The notes beneath the pieces were generated by a model. That model made no database searches, was not told the DNA's origin, and was given only the letters and a program-made list of their open reading frames with translations. A program made the position numbers and the translations under genes. 64,000 nucleotides of DNA from Pseudomonas fluorescens (GTDB taxonomy: Bacteria > Pseudomonadota > Gammaproteobacteria > Pseudomonadales > Pseudomonadaceae): the NCBI RefSeq assembly GCF_002022275.1, contig NZ_MSDF01000059.1, forward strand, positions 36,602 through 100,601, written 5' to 3'. Every line of letters begins with the position of its first letter. Position 1 is the stretch's first letter. Positions 15,396-23,651 of the stretch are shown piece after piece.

Positions 15396-16067
15396 ATGCG
15401 CGAACAGAATTACGCAGTGAATGGTAACGCGCAGGCTGAGCAGCTTGAAGTCAGCCGCGTGTTGCGCAATACCTATGGCTTGCTCGCCCTGACCCTCGCA
15501 TTCAGCGGCGTGATGGCGTTCATGGCTCAGCAGATGCACGTGCGCTACCCGAATATCTTTGTGGTGCTGATCGGCTTCTACGGTCTGTTCTTCCTGACCA
15601 ACAAGCTGCGTGACTCGGCGTGGGGCCTGGTGTCGGCGTTCGCCTTGACCGGTTTCATGGGCTTTATCCTCGGCCCTATCCTCAACCGTTACCTCGGCAT
15701 GGCCGGTGGCGCGGAAGTGGTCAGCTCGGCATTCGCCATGACGGCGTTGGTGTTTGGTGGTCTGTCGGCCTACGTGCTGATTACCCGCAAGGACATGAGC
15801 TTCCTGGGCGGCTTCATCACCGCAGGTTTCTTCGTGTTGCTGGGCGCTGTGGTTGCCAGCATGTTCTTCCAGATCAGCGGCCTGCAGTTGGCGATCAGCG
15901 CCGGTTTCGTGCTGTTTTCCTCCGTGTGCATCCTGTTCCAGACCAGCGCCATCATCCACGGCGGTGAGCGTAACTACATCATGGCGACCATCAGCCTGTA
16001 TGTATCGATCTACAACCTGTTCATCAGTCTGTTGCAGATCTTCGGCATCATGAGCCGTGATGACTGA
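15396..16067 (+). CDS. yccA: Bax inhibitor-1/YccA family inner-membrane protein
   Basis: The 223-residue protein has about seven hydrophobic helices after a short cytosolic N terminus (residues 1-25). The BI-1 family features are LGPILNRYL after the third helix, the long central helices, and a C-terminal IIHGGERNYIMATISLYVSIYNLFISLLQIFG, which contains the conserved acidic/hydrophobic end of the fold. E. coli YccA interacts with FtsH and modulates its proteolysis; BI-1 proteins are pH-sensitive calcium-leak channels. GAAGGAG precedes the ATG. A strong bidirectional terminator follows. Confidence 0.9.
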   Translation: MREQNYAVNGNAQAEQLEVSRVLRNTYGLLALTLAFSGVMAFMAQQMHVRYPNIFVVLIGFYGLFFLTNKLRDSAWGLVSAFALTGFMGFILGPILNRYLGMAGGAEVVSSAFAMTALVFGGLSAYVLITRKDMSFLGGFITAGFFVLLGAVVASMFFQISGLQLAISAGFVLFSSVCILFQTSAIIHGGERNYIMATISLYVSIYNLFISLLQIFGIMSRDD

Positions 16068-16081
16068 TCTCTAGCGGCATA

Positions 16082-16117
16082 AAAAATGCCCCGTATCGAA
16101 AGATGCGGGGCATTTTT
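16082..16117. terminator. Bidirectional Rho-independent terminator between yccA and murB
   Basis: A perfect 12-bp stem, AAAAATGCCCCG with CGGGGCATTTTT, around a 12-nt loop gives U-runs on both strands for the convergent genes. Confidence 0.9.
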
Positions 16118-16136
16118 ATTGGCTGACGTTTAGTAC

Positions 16137-17156
16137 TTAGTACTTGTTGGGTTCCATTTCCAGATCAACCTTAAAGCGCCTGGCGATATCCTGCTGGATA
16201 CGCAACGCGAGGTTCGCAATGTCGTGCCCGGTGGCAGCGCCATAGTTGACCAGCACCAGCGCCTGCAGCTTATGCACGCCTGCGTCACCGTCACGAAAGC
16301 CCTTCCAGCCCGCCTTATCGATCAGCCAGCCGGCCGCGAGCTTCATCTGCCCGTCGGGCTGCGGGTAGGCCACCAGGTCCGGATACAGCGCTTGCAGCTC
16401 GGCCGCCAGCGCCTGGGAGACCAATGGGTTCTTGAAGAAGCTTCCGGCGTTCCCCAGCTCGGCAGGGTCCGGCAGTTTTTCGCGACGAATGCTGCAAATC
16501 GCTCGGCTGACGTCACTCGGCGTCGCCTCGGTGATCCCCTGTGCAGCCAGCCGCTGTTGGACGGGGCCATAGTCGAGCTTCAGGTGGTTGGCACGGCTCA
16601 AGGCAAAACGCACGCGCAGAATCAACCAGCGCCCGGTTTCGTGTTTGAACAGGCTGTCACGGTAGGCGAAGTTACATTCTTCCAGGCTGAAGTTCCGCAG
16701 CTCGCCGGTTTGACGATCCAGGGCCGTGAGGCCAGAAAACACATCCTTGATCTCGACACCATACGCACCGATGTTCTGCATTGGCGCCGCACCGACGGTG
16801 CCGGGTATGAGGCTGAGGTTTTCCAGGCCGCAGAAGCCGTGTTCCAGGGTCCATAGCACAAACGGGTGCCAGGCCTCGCCCGCTTCAGCCTCGACCACGA
16901 CGTGCACGCCATCATCGTGCAGCACCCGTATGCCTTGGGTTGCCATGCGCAGTACCAGCGCAGGAATGTCCTGTGTCAGCAGCAGGTTGCTGCCACCGCC
17001 GATAACAAGCAGCGGCAGCGCCTGTGCTTCTGCATACACCAGCGCTTCACGCACATCGGCGTCGCTGTGAGCCTCGGCGAACAGGCGGGCGCGTACGTCG
17101 ATGCCAAAGCTATTGAATGGCTTGAGCGATACCTGCGAGAGCACTTGCAAGGTCAT
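16137..17156 (-). CDS. murB: UDP-N-acetylenolpyruvoylglucosamine reductase MurB
   Basis: The 339-residue FAD enzyme reduces the enolpyruvyl group of UDP-GlcNAc-enolpyruvate to give UDP-MurNAc in peptidoglycan synthesis. Visible motifs: NSFGID near the N terminus, LVIGGGSNLLL (about residues 49-60, FAD binding), GLENLSLIPGTVGAAPMQNIGAYG (about 110-133, family signature), the substrate-loop FAYRDSLFK, and NAGSFFKNP near 240 with the catalytic Ser. It overlaps the stop of the phosphatase gene by 4 bp and is the last gene of an envelope operon that starts at exbB. Confidence 0.95.
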   Translation of the reverse strand: MTLQVLSQVSLKPFNSFGIDVRARLFAEAHSDADVREALVYAEAQALPLLVIGGGSNLLLTQDIPALVLRMATQGIRVLHDDGVHVVVEAEAGEAWHPFVLWTLEHGFCGLENLSLIPGTVGAAPMQNIGAYGVEIKDVFSGLTALDRQTGELRNFSLEECNFAYRDSLFKHETGRWLILRVRFALSRANHLKLDYGPVQQRLAAQGITEATPSDVSRAICSIRREKLPDPAELGNAGSFFKNPLVSQALAAELQALYPDLVAYPQPDGQMKLAAGWLIDKAGWKGFRDGDAGVHKLQALVLVNYGAATGHDIANLALRIQQDIARRFKVDLEMEPNKY

Positions 17157-17620
17157 AACCGGCCCTTCAATTCGATCACCAATAAATCACAGGCGCTTTC
17201 GATCAGGTCCAGGACCCGCTCAAAGCCTTGTTCACCTTCATAGTAAGGATCCGGCACCTCGTCCACTTCAGCGTCGTAGCGACGCAGGAACAAATCCAGC
17301 TGCGCCTTGCCCTGCCCCGGCTGCATGGCCTTGAGGTTGCGAAGGTTGCTGTGGTCCATGGCCAGGATCAGGTCATAACGCGAGAAATCTGCGCGGGAAA
17401 CCTGCTGGGCACGCTGGGCCGACAAATCATAACCGCGCGCCAGCGCTGCCTGCTGGCTGCGCCGGTCAGGCGGGTTACCGATATGCCATTCGCCGGTCCC
17501 GGCAGAAGCTACTTCGATCTGGCCAGCCAGGCCCGCCTCGCGCAACTTATGGCGCAAAACACCTTCAGCGGTGGGCGAGCGGCAGATATTGCCCAGGCAG
17601 ACAAACAGAACCTCCATCAA
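17153..17620 (-). CDS. Low-molecular-weight protein-tyrosine phosphatase
   Basis: The 155-residue cytosolic enzyme opens with the P-loop VCLGNICRSP (CX5R; Cys at residue 8, Arg at 14). It ends with the general-acid loop VPDPYYEGEQGF near residue 128. This is the full, normal length for the family, which dephosphorylates protein tyrosines, often on polysaccharide-export kinases. It overlaps kdsB by 4 bp upstream and murB by 4 bp downstream. The second ATG (17617) is an equally possible start. Confidence 0.9.
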   Translation of the reverse strand: MMEVLFVCLGNICRSPTAEGVLRHKLREAGLAGQIEVASAGTGEWHIGNPPDRRSQQAALARGYDLSAQRAQQVSRADFSRYDLILAMDHSNLRNLKAMQPGQGKAQLDLFLRRYDAEVDEVPDPYYEGEQGFERVLDLIESACDLLVIELKGRL

Positions 17621-18381
17621 GCCCCCAGCAGGCGACGGACGCGCTCAAGGTCTTCCGGGGTGTCGACGCCCGCCGGCGGTGCTTCCAGAGCGTCGCCTAC
17701 ATGAATGCGCACGCCGTGCCACAGGGCACGCAGTTGCTCCAGGGACTCCGTGTTTTCCAGCCAGCATGGGCCCCAGCTGACGAAGTCGTGCAGGAAACCG
17801 GCGCGATAGGCGTAGATACCGATGTGGCGGCGATACGGCACGCCTTCCGGCAACACATCGCGGCTTTTGGCAAAAGCATCACGCGCCCAAGGCAAGGTGG
17901 AGCGACTGAAGGTCAGCGCCAGGCCGTTGATGTCGGTGACCACTTTCACCACGTTCGGGTTGAACAGGGTGTCGATGTCTTCGATGGGTTCGGCCAGGGT
18001 CGCCATGCGCGCTTCGCCGTGGGCGGCCAGGTTGGCGGCGACCTGGTCAATCACGCTAGGCGGGATCAGCGGCTCATCACCCTGCACGTTGACCACGATG
18101 GCATCAGGCGCCAGGCCCAGGTGCGTGGCGACTTCGGCGAGTCGGTCGGTACCGGAGTTGTGGTCTTCGCGGGTCAACACCGCTTCAGCGCCAAAGCCTT
18201 TGCAGGCCTCGATGATGCGCGGGTCATCGGTAGCGACCACTACTCGTTCGGCGCTGCTTTTGCAGGCCTGCTCCCACACCAGCTGGATCATCGGCTTGTT
18301 GCCGATCATTTGCAGCGGTTTGCCCGGCAGGCGGGTCGATGCGAAGCGCGAGGGAATGACAACGGTAAAGGCGGTGGTCAT
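17617..18381 (-). CDS. kdsB: 3-deoxy-manno-octulosonate cytidylyltransferase KdsB
   Basis: The 254-residue enzyme activates Kdo to CMP-Kdo for lipopolysaccharide inner core. Motifs: VIPSRFASTRLPGKPL (about residues 8-24, nucleotide-binding), VVVATDDPRI, VNVQGDEPLIPP (about 97-108, Asp for metal) and RHIGIYAYRAGFL near 185. Length and order are standard. It overlaps the UPF0434 gene by 4 bp and the phosphatase gene by 4-5 bp; cotranscription with lpxK links it to lipid A/core synthesis. Confidence 0.95.
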   Translation of the reverse strand: MTTAFTVVIPSRFASTRLPGKPLQMIGNKPMIQLVWEQACKSSAERVVVATDDPRIIEACKGFGAEAVLTREDHNSGTDRLAEVATHLGLAPDAIVVNVQGDEPLIPPSVIDQVAANLAAHGEARMATLAEPIEDIDTLFNPNVVKVVTDINGLALTFSRSTLPWARDAFAKSRDVLPEGVPYRRHIGIYAYRAGFLHDFVSWGPCWLENTESLEQLRALWHGVRIHVGDALEAPPAGVDTPEDLERVRRLLGA

Positions 18382-18563
18382 TTATCCAGACGCTCATCGG
18401 TGGTCAGGGTACGGGCTTCGCTTTCCAGCATCACCGGAATGCCATCACGGATCGGGTAAGCCAGGCCAGCACCTTTACTGATCAGCTCGGTTTTGTCGGC
18501 GCTGAGCTTGAGCGGGCCTTTGCAGATCGGGCAAGCAAGGATGTCGAGCAGTTTGGTGTCCAT
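18378..18563 (-). CDS. UPF0434/Trm112-like zinc-ribbon protein (YcaR)
   Basis: The 61-residue protein starts MDTKLLDILACPICKGPL with a CPxC knuckle and continues to YPIRDGIPVML, the Trm112/UPF0434 signature. Only one CxxC pair is present, as in many bacterial members. The gene is always found between lpxK and kdsB in related genomes; its role is unclear (possible activator or small RNA/methyltransferase partner by analogy with Trm112). Confidence 0.9.
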   Translation of the reverse strand: MDTKLLDILACPICKGPLKLSADKTELISKGAGLAYPIRDGIPVMLESEARTLTTDERLDK

Positions 18564-18587
18564 GAGTATTTCCTGGAAAAAAGCGGT

Positions 18588-19592
18588 TTAAGGCAAAAGA
18601 CGGGCGGGCAACAGGCGCATCAGCTGTGTGTCGAACCAGGCGACAAACGCTGGCGACGGCACCGCATCCACTGCAAGGTACCACCAGTCGGGCCGGGCAA
18701 AAGCGCGGCACTTCACCGCATCTTTTTCGGTCATGACCAGTGGCAATGACGGCGTGAAGCTCAAGACCTCAGCACTGTAAGGCGCGTGGTCGGCAAAAGC
18801 ATGGGGTATTGGCTGCCAGTGTAGCGTTTCAAGGGTATTGAAGAAACGTTGCGGGTTACCAATGCCGGCGACCGCGTGCACCTGCTGGCCGGCCGGGAAA
18901 TAATCGATCGGCTGGCGTTCAGCGGTTTTCAGATTAACCAATGCGCCAGGCACCAGGCGAAAGGCGAAGCCATCCTCACGATCAGCCACCGCGCCGTTGT
19001 AGAGCAGCGCATCGACATTCTGCAAGCGCTCAACCGGCTCCCGCAGCGGCCCCGCAGGCAGGCAACGGCGGTTGCCGAGGCCGCGCGCAGCGTCGATCAG
19101 CACCAGTTCAAGGTCGCGGGCCAGGCGATAATGCTGCAACCCGTCATCGGAGAGGATCAGATCTAGCGGCTCACTGGCCAGCAGCGCTTTGACCGCGCGA
19201 CTGCGATCGGGATCAATCATCAGTGGTACGCCGCAACGTTGCACGATCAGCAATGGCTCATCACCGGCCACTTGCGCGCTGTGATCGGCCTCGACCCGCC
19301 ACGGCAGTTGCGGCGGCTTGGCACCGTAGCCACGACTGACCACCCCGACACGCAAGCCACTGCGGCGACAGTGCTCGATCAGCCACAGAATCAACGGCGT
19401 CTTGCCGGTACCGCCCACCGTAATGTTGCCTACCACCACTACCGGCACCGGCGATTGATAGATATCGCCCTCGCCCGCCAGGAAACGCGCGCGCTTGCGC
19501 TGCACTACGCGGCGATACAAGGACTCCAACGGCCGCAGGAGCGTGAGGGCTGGATGGCCTTCGTACCAGGCCTTGAGCAATTGATCGGACAT
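18588..19592 (-). CDS. lpxK: Tetraacyldisaccharide 4'-kinase LpxK
   Basis: The 334-residue membrane-associated kinase phosphorylates the 4' position of the lipid A precursor. The Walker A GNITVGGTGKTP lies around residues 55-66, followed by VVSRGYG, the DEPLLI segment and LSDDGLQHYRL near 150-160. An N-terminal hydrophobic/amphipathic helix (LLRPLESLYRRVVQRKRARF) fits membrane docking. The start is set at MSDQLLKAW; a second ATG two codons upstream (19598) is possible and would overlap exbD by one base. Confidence 0.95.
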   Translation of the reverse strand: MSDQLLKAWYEGHPALTLLRPLESLYRRVVQRKRARFLAGEGDIYQSPVPVVVVGNITVGGTGKTPLILWLIEHCRRSGLRVGVVSRGYGAKPPQLPWRVEADHSAQVAGDEPLLIVQRCGVPLMIDPDRSRAVKALLASEPLDLILSDDGLQHYRLARDLELVLIDAARGLGNRRCLPAGPLREPVERLQNVDALLYNGAVADREDGFAFRLVPGALVNLKTAERQPIDYFPAGQQVHAVAGIGNPQRFFNTLETLHWQPIPHAFADHAPYSAEVLSFTPSLPLVMTEKDAVKCRAFARPDWWYLAVDAVPSPAFVAWFDTQLMRLLPARLLP

Positions 19593-19597
19593 GGCCA

Positions 19598-20026
19598 TCA
19601 GGGTGGGCTCGCCGCCTCGACGGTGGTCATGCGCAGATGGCTGAAACCGAGCTTGCCGGCAGCGTCCATTGCGGTGATCACAGCTTGATGCTGGGTTTTT
19701 CCATCAGCACTGATAGACAGTGGCAGGTTGGTATCGCCGCCGGACTCTTTCTGCAGGGCTTCCATCAGGCTGGCGAGGTCGTTTTTCTCCAGCAACTGGT
19801 TATTCACCGAAAACACCCCGTCGGCGCTGATGGCGATATCCAGTTGTTTGGTTTCCTGATCCTCGGCCGGCGAGCCGCTTACCGCTTCCGGCAAGTCGAC
19901 ACGCAGCTGGGTTTGCCGGGTAAACGTGGTGGTGACGACAAAAAACAGCAGCAGGATAAACACCACGTCGATCAGCGACGCGAGGTTGATATCAACGTTT
20001 TCCCGTCTCTTGCGGCGAAACTTCAC
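19598..20026 (-). CDS. exbD: ExbD/TolR-family biopolymer transport protein
   Basis: The 142-residue protein has a short basic N terminus (MKFRRKRRENVDIN), one transmembrane helix with the conserved Asp in LASLIDVVFILLLFFVV (about residues 15-32), then a periplasmic domain. It pairs with the upstream ExbB/TolQ-like protein to harness the proton gradient. The placement beside lpxK and comEC, rather than tonB or tolA, is typical of this ExbBD paralogue in Pseudomonas; its energised partner is not known from the sequence. Confidence 0.9.
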   Translation of the reverse strand: MKFRRKRRENVDINLASLIDVVFILLLFFVVTTTFTRQTQLRVDLPEAVSGSPAEDQETKQLDIAISADGVFSVNNQLLEKNDLASLMEALQKESGGDTNLPLSISADGKTQHQAVITAMDAAGKLGFSHLRMTTVEAASPP

Positions 20027-20658
20027 ACTCGGCCCTCGACGAAATCCACATCACGGTCGCCCTGCACCACTTCCACCAGTTTGATGGCTTCCTGCTCCAT
20101 GCCAACCACCAGTTCATCGATGCGTCGTTGCAGGAAACGGTGGAAGAACACTGAAGGAATACCGACCATCAGGCCCGCCGCCGTAGTGATCAACGCCTTG
20201 GAGATACCCCCCGCCAGCACGGCGGCGTTGGTGGTCATGCCCGAGCCCATGAACGAGCTGAAAATGTCGATCATCCCCAACACCGTGCCCAGCAAACCCA
20301 GCAGCGGCGCCATGGCCGCGATGGTGCCGAGCGCATTGATGTAGCGCTCCATCTCATGGATGACCCGGGCGGCGGCCTCTTCAATGCACTCTTTCATGAT
20401 CTCGCGGCCATGCTTGGAGTTCGCCAGGCCCGCAGCGAGGATTTCACCCAGGGGTGAATTGGCGCGCAGCTCCTTGAGCTTTTCCTTGTCCAGCTGCTTG
20501 TTCTTGATCCAGCCCCAGACTTGCCCCAATAGATGGTCAGGCGTGATACGGCTGGCGCGCAGGGTCCACAGGCGTTCGGCAACGATGCCGAGTGCGGCGA
20601 TGGAGCTCAAGATGATCGGCAGCATCATCCAGCCGCCGGATTTGACCAATTCCCACAC
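20023..20658 (-). CDS. exbB: MotA/TolQ/ExbB proton channel family protein
   Basis: The protein has 211 residues and three membrane helices: one near the N terminus (MMLPIILSSIAALGIV), then AAMAPLLGLLGTVLGMIDIF and AVLAGGISKALITTAAGLMVGIPSVFF, which is the family hallmark. I chose the GTG at 20658 (MWELVKSGGW) because GAGGGG lies nine bases before it. A longer frame from a GTG at 20688 has no ribosome-binding site. It overlaps exbD by 4 bp. First gene of the exbB-exbD-lpxK-kdsB-murB operon. Confidence 0.9.
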   Translation of the reverse strand: MWELVKSGGWMMLPIILSSIAALGIVAERLWTLRASRITPDHLLGQVWGWIKNKQLDKEKLKELRANSPLGEILAAGLANSKHGREIMKECIEEAAARVIHEMERYINALGTIAAMAPLLGLLGTVLGMIDIFSSFMGSGMTTNAAVLAGGISKALITTAAGLMVGIPSVFFHRFLQRRIDELVVGMEQEAIKLVEVVQGDRDVDFVEGRV

Positions 20659-20702
20659 AGTGAATGTCCCCTCGAAAAAGTGCGCCACTTTACCATATAG
20701 GT

Positions 20703-22994
20703 TCAGTCACGGGGCTCGTCCGCCATCGACCCGCCCGTCACAGGCTCGGGTCTTTGGTAACGCTGGATTACGGTAACGCTTCGCGCCAGAAACGGCGTTG
20801 ACTGCGCGCAACAACGGGGGGGTTGAAAGGCACCCAATTGCACGCGTACGGCCCCCTGCTCGGCACTGTCATACACTCGGCTGCCCAATGCCTGATAACG
20901 CGCCATCACTTGCGGATGAGGATGGCCGAATGCATTGCCCCGGCCACGGGAAACCAGCACCGAACCCGGCGCCAGACGCTGCACAAAAGCCGCAGAGGAA
21001 GAACTGCGGCTGCCGTGGTGGGGCGCTTGCAGCCAGTCAGTTCGGACAGCCAGGGGGGACGCCAGGAAAGCCTGTTCAGCAGCGCGATCAATGTCTCCAG
21101 TCAACAGCAGGCGTTCACCGTTGGCTTGAACCCGCAACACGCAGGATTTGGGATTGCTACTAGTGGCGCCAGGCCACTGCCACAATTCGAAGGACACACC
21201 GTCCCACGTCCATCGCTCATTACTGACACACGCTTGAATGTCGAGAGACGCCGGCAAGCCTTCGGTTTCTCCGCCGACTACCCGCATAACCCGCACCCCG
21301 CGAGCAACGGCCGCCGCACCGCCTGCATGGTCCGCGTGGCCATGGCTGAGCACCATTATGTCCAACGCCGATACGCCCAGTTTCTGCAACGATGGCAGCA
21401 CCACACGTGCACCCAGGTCAATCGCACCCGAGCGCGGCCCAGCGTCGTAGAGCAACGTGTGATGGCGGGTGCGCAAGATCACTGCCTGGCCCTGCCCGAC
21501 ATCGAGTTGCACCACCTCCACCTGCCCATGGGGCACCTGCTCCTTGGGAGGAAAGATCGCCAACAACAGCATCGGCCAGCCCAGCAACCGAAACGGTACA
21601 CCGTTGGGCAACAGCAATAACGTCGCGCCCGCCAGGCTAATAAGCCAATACCCCAAGGGCACCTCGGCGGGTATCCAGGCCGGTCGTTGCCCGGCTAAAA
21701 GTTTCAACCCGCCGAACAACCCCTCCAGCGCCCCGCCGGCCAACCAAAGCAGGCCCTCGCCTACCAGAGGCACCGCCAACAGCGCAGTCCCCAGCAGTGC
21801 CAAAGGCAACGCCACCAGGCTAATCCACGGCACGGCAAACAGATTGGCCAGGGGCGCGCTCAGACTGATCGGCAGCCCCAGCACCAGCAATACCGGGAAC
21901 ATCCCGAGGGCAATCAACCACTGTGCACGGGTCCAGATCTGCCAGAAACGCCAAGGCCCCAGGCGCCCGCCAAAGGCCAGAACCAGTATTGCCACCGCCT
22001 CGAACGATAGCCAGAACCCCGGCTGCAAACTCGCCAATGGCTCCAGCACCAACACACCATTGAATGCCAGCAACAGCGGCAGCCAGGCGCCCAAGTGCCG
22101 AAAACGCAAACGCCAGAGCAACACCAGCCCGACCATCACGCACGCCCGCTGCACCGGAACACCTGCCCCCGCCAGCAAGCCGTAACCCAACGCCGCCGCA
22201 AATGCGAGGCCGCAGGCCCACGGTAGCCAGGGCAAGGTGCGAGGCCAGCAACCATAACGTGCCAGCCCCGCGACCAAACCGTAGATCAGCCCGGCCAGTA
22301 AACCGATGTGCTGGCCGGATATAACCAGCAAATGCACAGTGCCGGTGTCTTGCAGGACCTGCCAGTCTTCAGTGCTCAGCCCGGAACCGTCCCCGAGTAC
22401 CAGCGCCGCGACCGCCGCTTCGCGGCCTTGGGCATCGGTTGCCATCACCCTCTGTCGAACCGGGTCGCGCCAGGCATTGCGAGCCGGCGCCAGACGCTCA
22501 CCATCCTTCACCGACGCAGTGGCACCAACGCGCTGGGCCAGCAACCACGCTTGATAGTCAAAGCCATGAAAGTTGAGCAGCCCGGACGGCCGCTTGAGCG
22601 TCAGCGCCAGACGCCAGCGCTCGCCGCTGTTCACCGGCGGCCCGCCATGCCAGGACACGCGAATCTGTTTGGGCAACCGAGCATGACGCGACCGGTTGTC
22701 GGCCAGTACGAAGCGCACGCCGGTTTCCGTCTGCTGCGGCAACCCGATGACACGCCCCTCCACCCAGCGTGTCTGCCCGTCCAGCGCCGGGTTGAGACGA
22801 TCATCCAGCGCCGACTGCGCACTCAGGCACGCCCAGCTCAAACCCAGCAGGAAAAACGCCAACGGGTACGTGCGAAACGGCAGCAGCATCAATGCGACCA
22901 CCGGCATGGCCAGCAACCCACCGGTCGGCGGCAAAGAGGGTAAAAATCGCAGTGACAGCAAGCCAAGTCCGAGCGCGAACATTGCTGTTCTCAT
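20703..22994 (-). CDS. comEC: DNA internalization-related competence protein ComEC/Rec2
   Basis: The 763-residue inner-membrane protein forms the DNA uptake channel. Order: N-terminal hydrophobic helices, a soluble DUF4131-type region (about residues 60-190), the competence domain with TGTVHLLVISGQHIGL near 215 and many helices to about 500, then a metallo-beta-lactamase-like domain (VVQLDVGQGQAVILR, LSHGHADHAGG near 565, TGDIDR, PHHGSRSSSS). All metal-ligand motifs are intact. Full length for Pseudomonas. It is followed on the same strand by exbB after 45 bp. Confidence 0.95.
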   Translation of the reverse strand: MRTAMFALGLGLLSLRFLPSLPPTGGLLAMPVVALMLLPFRTYPLAFFLLGLSWACLSAQSALDDRLNPALDGQTRWVEGRVIGLPQQTETGVRFVLADNRSRHARLPKQIRVSWHGGPPVNSGERWRLALTLKRPSGLLNFHGFDYQAWLLAQRVGATASVKDGERLAPARNAWRDPVRQRVMATDAQGREAAVAALVLGDGSGLSTEDWQVLQDTGTVHLLVISGQHIGLLAGLIYGLVAGLARYGCWPRTLPWLPWACGLAFAAALGYGLLAGAGVPVQRACVMVGLVLLWRLRFRHLGAWLPLLLAFNGVLVLEPLASLQPGFWLSFEAVAILVLAFGGRLGPWRFWQIWTRAQWLIALGMFPVLLVLGLPISLSAPLANLFAVPWISLVALPLALLGTALLAVPLVGEGLLWLAGGALEGLFGGLKLLAGQRPAWIPAEVPLGYWLISLAGATLLLLPNGVPFRLLGWPMLLLAIFPPKEQVPHGQVEVVQLDVGQGQAVILRTRHHTLLYDAGPRSGAIDLGARVVLPSLQKLGVSALDIMVLSHGHADHAGGAAAVARGVRVMRVVGGETEGLPASLDIQACVSNERWTWDGVSFELWQWPGATSSNPKSCVLRVQANGERLLLTGDIDRAAEQAFLASPLAVRTDWLQAPHHGSRSSSSAAFVQRLAPGSVLVSRGRGNAFGHPHPQVMARYQALGSRVYDSAEQGAVRVQLGAFQPPRCCAQSTPFLARSVTVIQRYQRPEPVTGGSMADEPRD

Positions 22995-23129
22995 GAATCA
23001 TCCTTTTCAAGTGATCCACTCAGTCTTAGACGGGCACGGCGCACGGCCTATGATGTTTTGTCACAAAGTCTGAATTTTCTGTTTATAGAATGCGGGCATA
23101 CTTGGCCCTCGAACTGACCTGGACCCCTT

Positions 23130-23651
23130 ATGCCCCGGCGCTTATTCAAACGGTACATGCCCGACCCCAGCAGTATCCGGGAACACAAGTCATTACAGTT
23201 TCTCGGCACACTGCTGCACGACCCCAACCTCTGGCACCTGAACCGGCACTCTGTCGCGCGCGCCATGGCAGTGGGTTTGTTCGCGGCATTTATTCCGATT
23301 CCGCTGCAGATGCTGTTGGCGGCCATCCTCGCGATCATCGTGCGCGGCAATATGCCAATTGCCGTCAGCCTGGTGTGGCTGACCAACCCGATCACCATGC
23401 CGGTGGTGTTTATTTGCACTTACATGACCGGGGCGTGGCTGATGAATGTGCCGCCACGCAGTTTGCCCGACAACCTGACCTGGGAGTGGATCAGCGGCCA
23501 GTTGAGCACTCTGTGGCAGCCGTTCCTGTTGGGTTCTGTGGTGTTGGGGCTGGTGCTGGGTGCGCTGGCCTACCTCCTGACCATGGGCTATTGGCGCTGG
23601 TGGGTGGCGCACCAATGGAAAAAGCGCAAAAAGCGCCGTGCCGGAAGCTAA
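23130..23651 (+). CDS. DUF2062 domain-containing membrane protein
   Basis: The 173-residue protein has a basic N terminus (MPRRLFKRYMPDPSSIREH), a RHSVARAMAVGLFAAFIPIPLQM segment and helices through LAAILAIIVRGNMPIAVSLVWLTNPITMPVVFICTY; the P-x-P-x-Q and TNPIT-x-P motifs are the DUF2062 signature. A final helix and a very basic tail (KKRKKRRAGS) follow. Function unknown; often near comEC. Convergent with the sensor kinase gene, overlapping it by 4 bp at the 3' ends. Confidence 0.9.
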   Translation: MPRRLFKRYMPDPSSIREHKSLQFLGTLLHDPNLWHLNRHSVARAMAVGLFAAFIPIPLQMLLAAILAIIVRGNMPIAVSLVWLTNPITMPVVFICTYMTGAWLMNVPPRSLPDNLTWEWISGQLSTLWQPFLLGSVVLGLVLGALAYLLTMGYWRWWVAHQWKKRKKRRAGS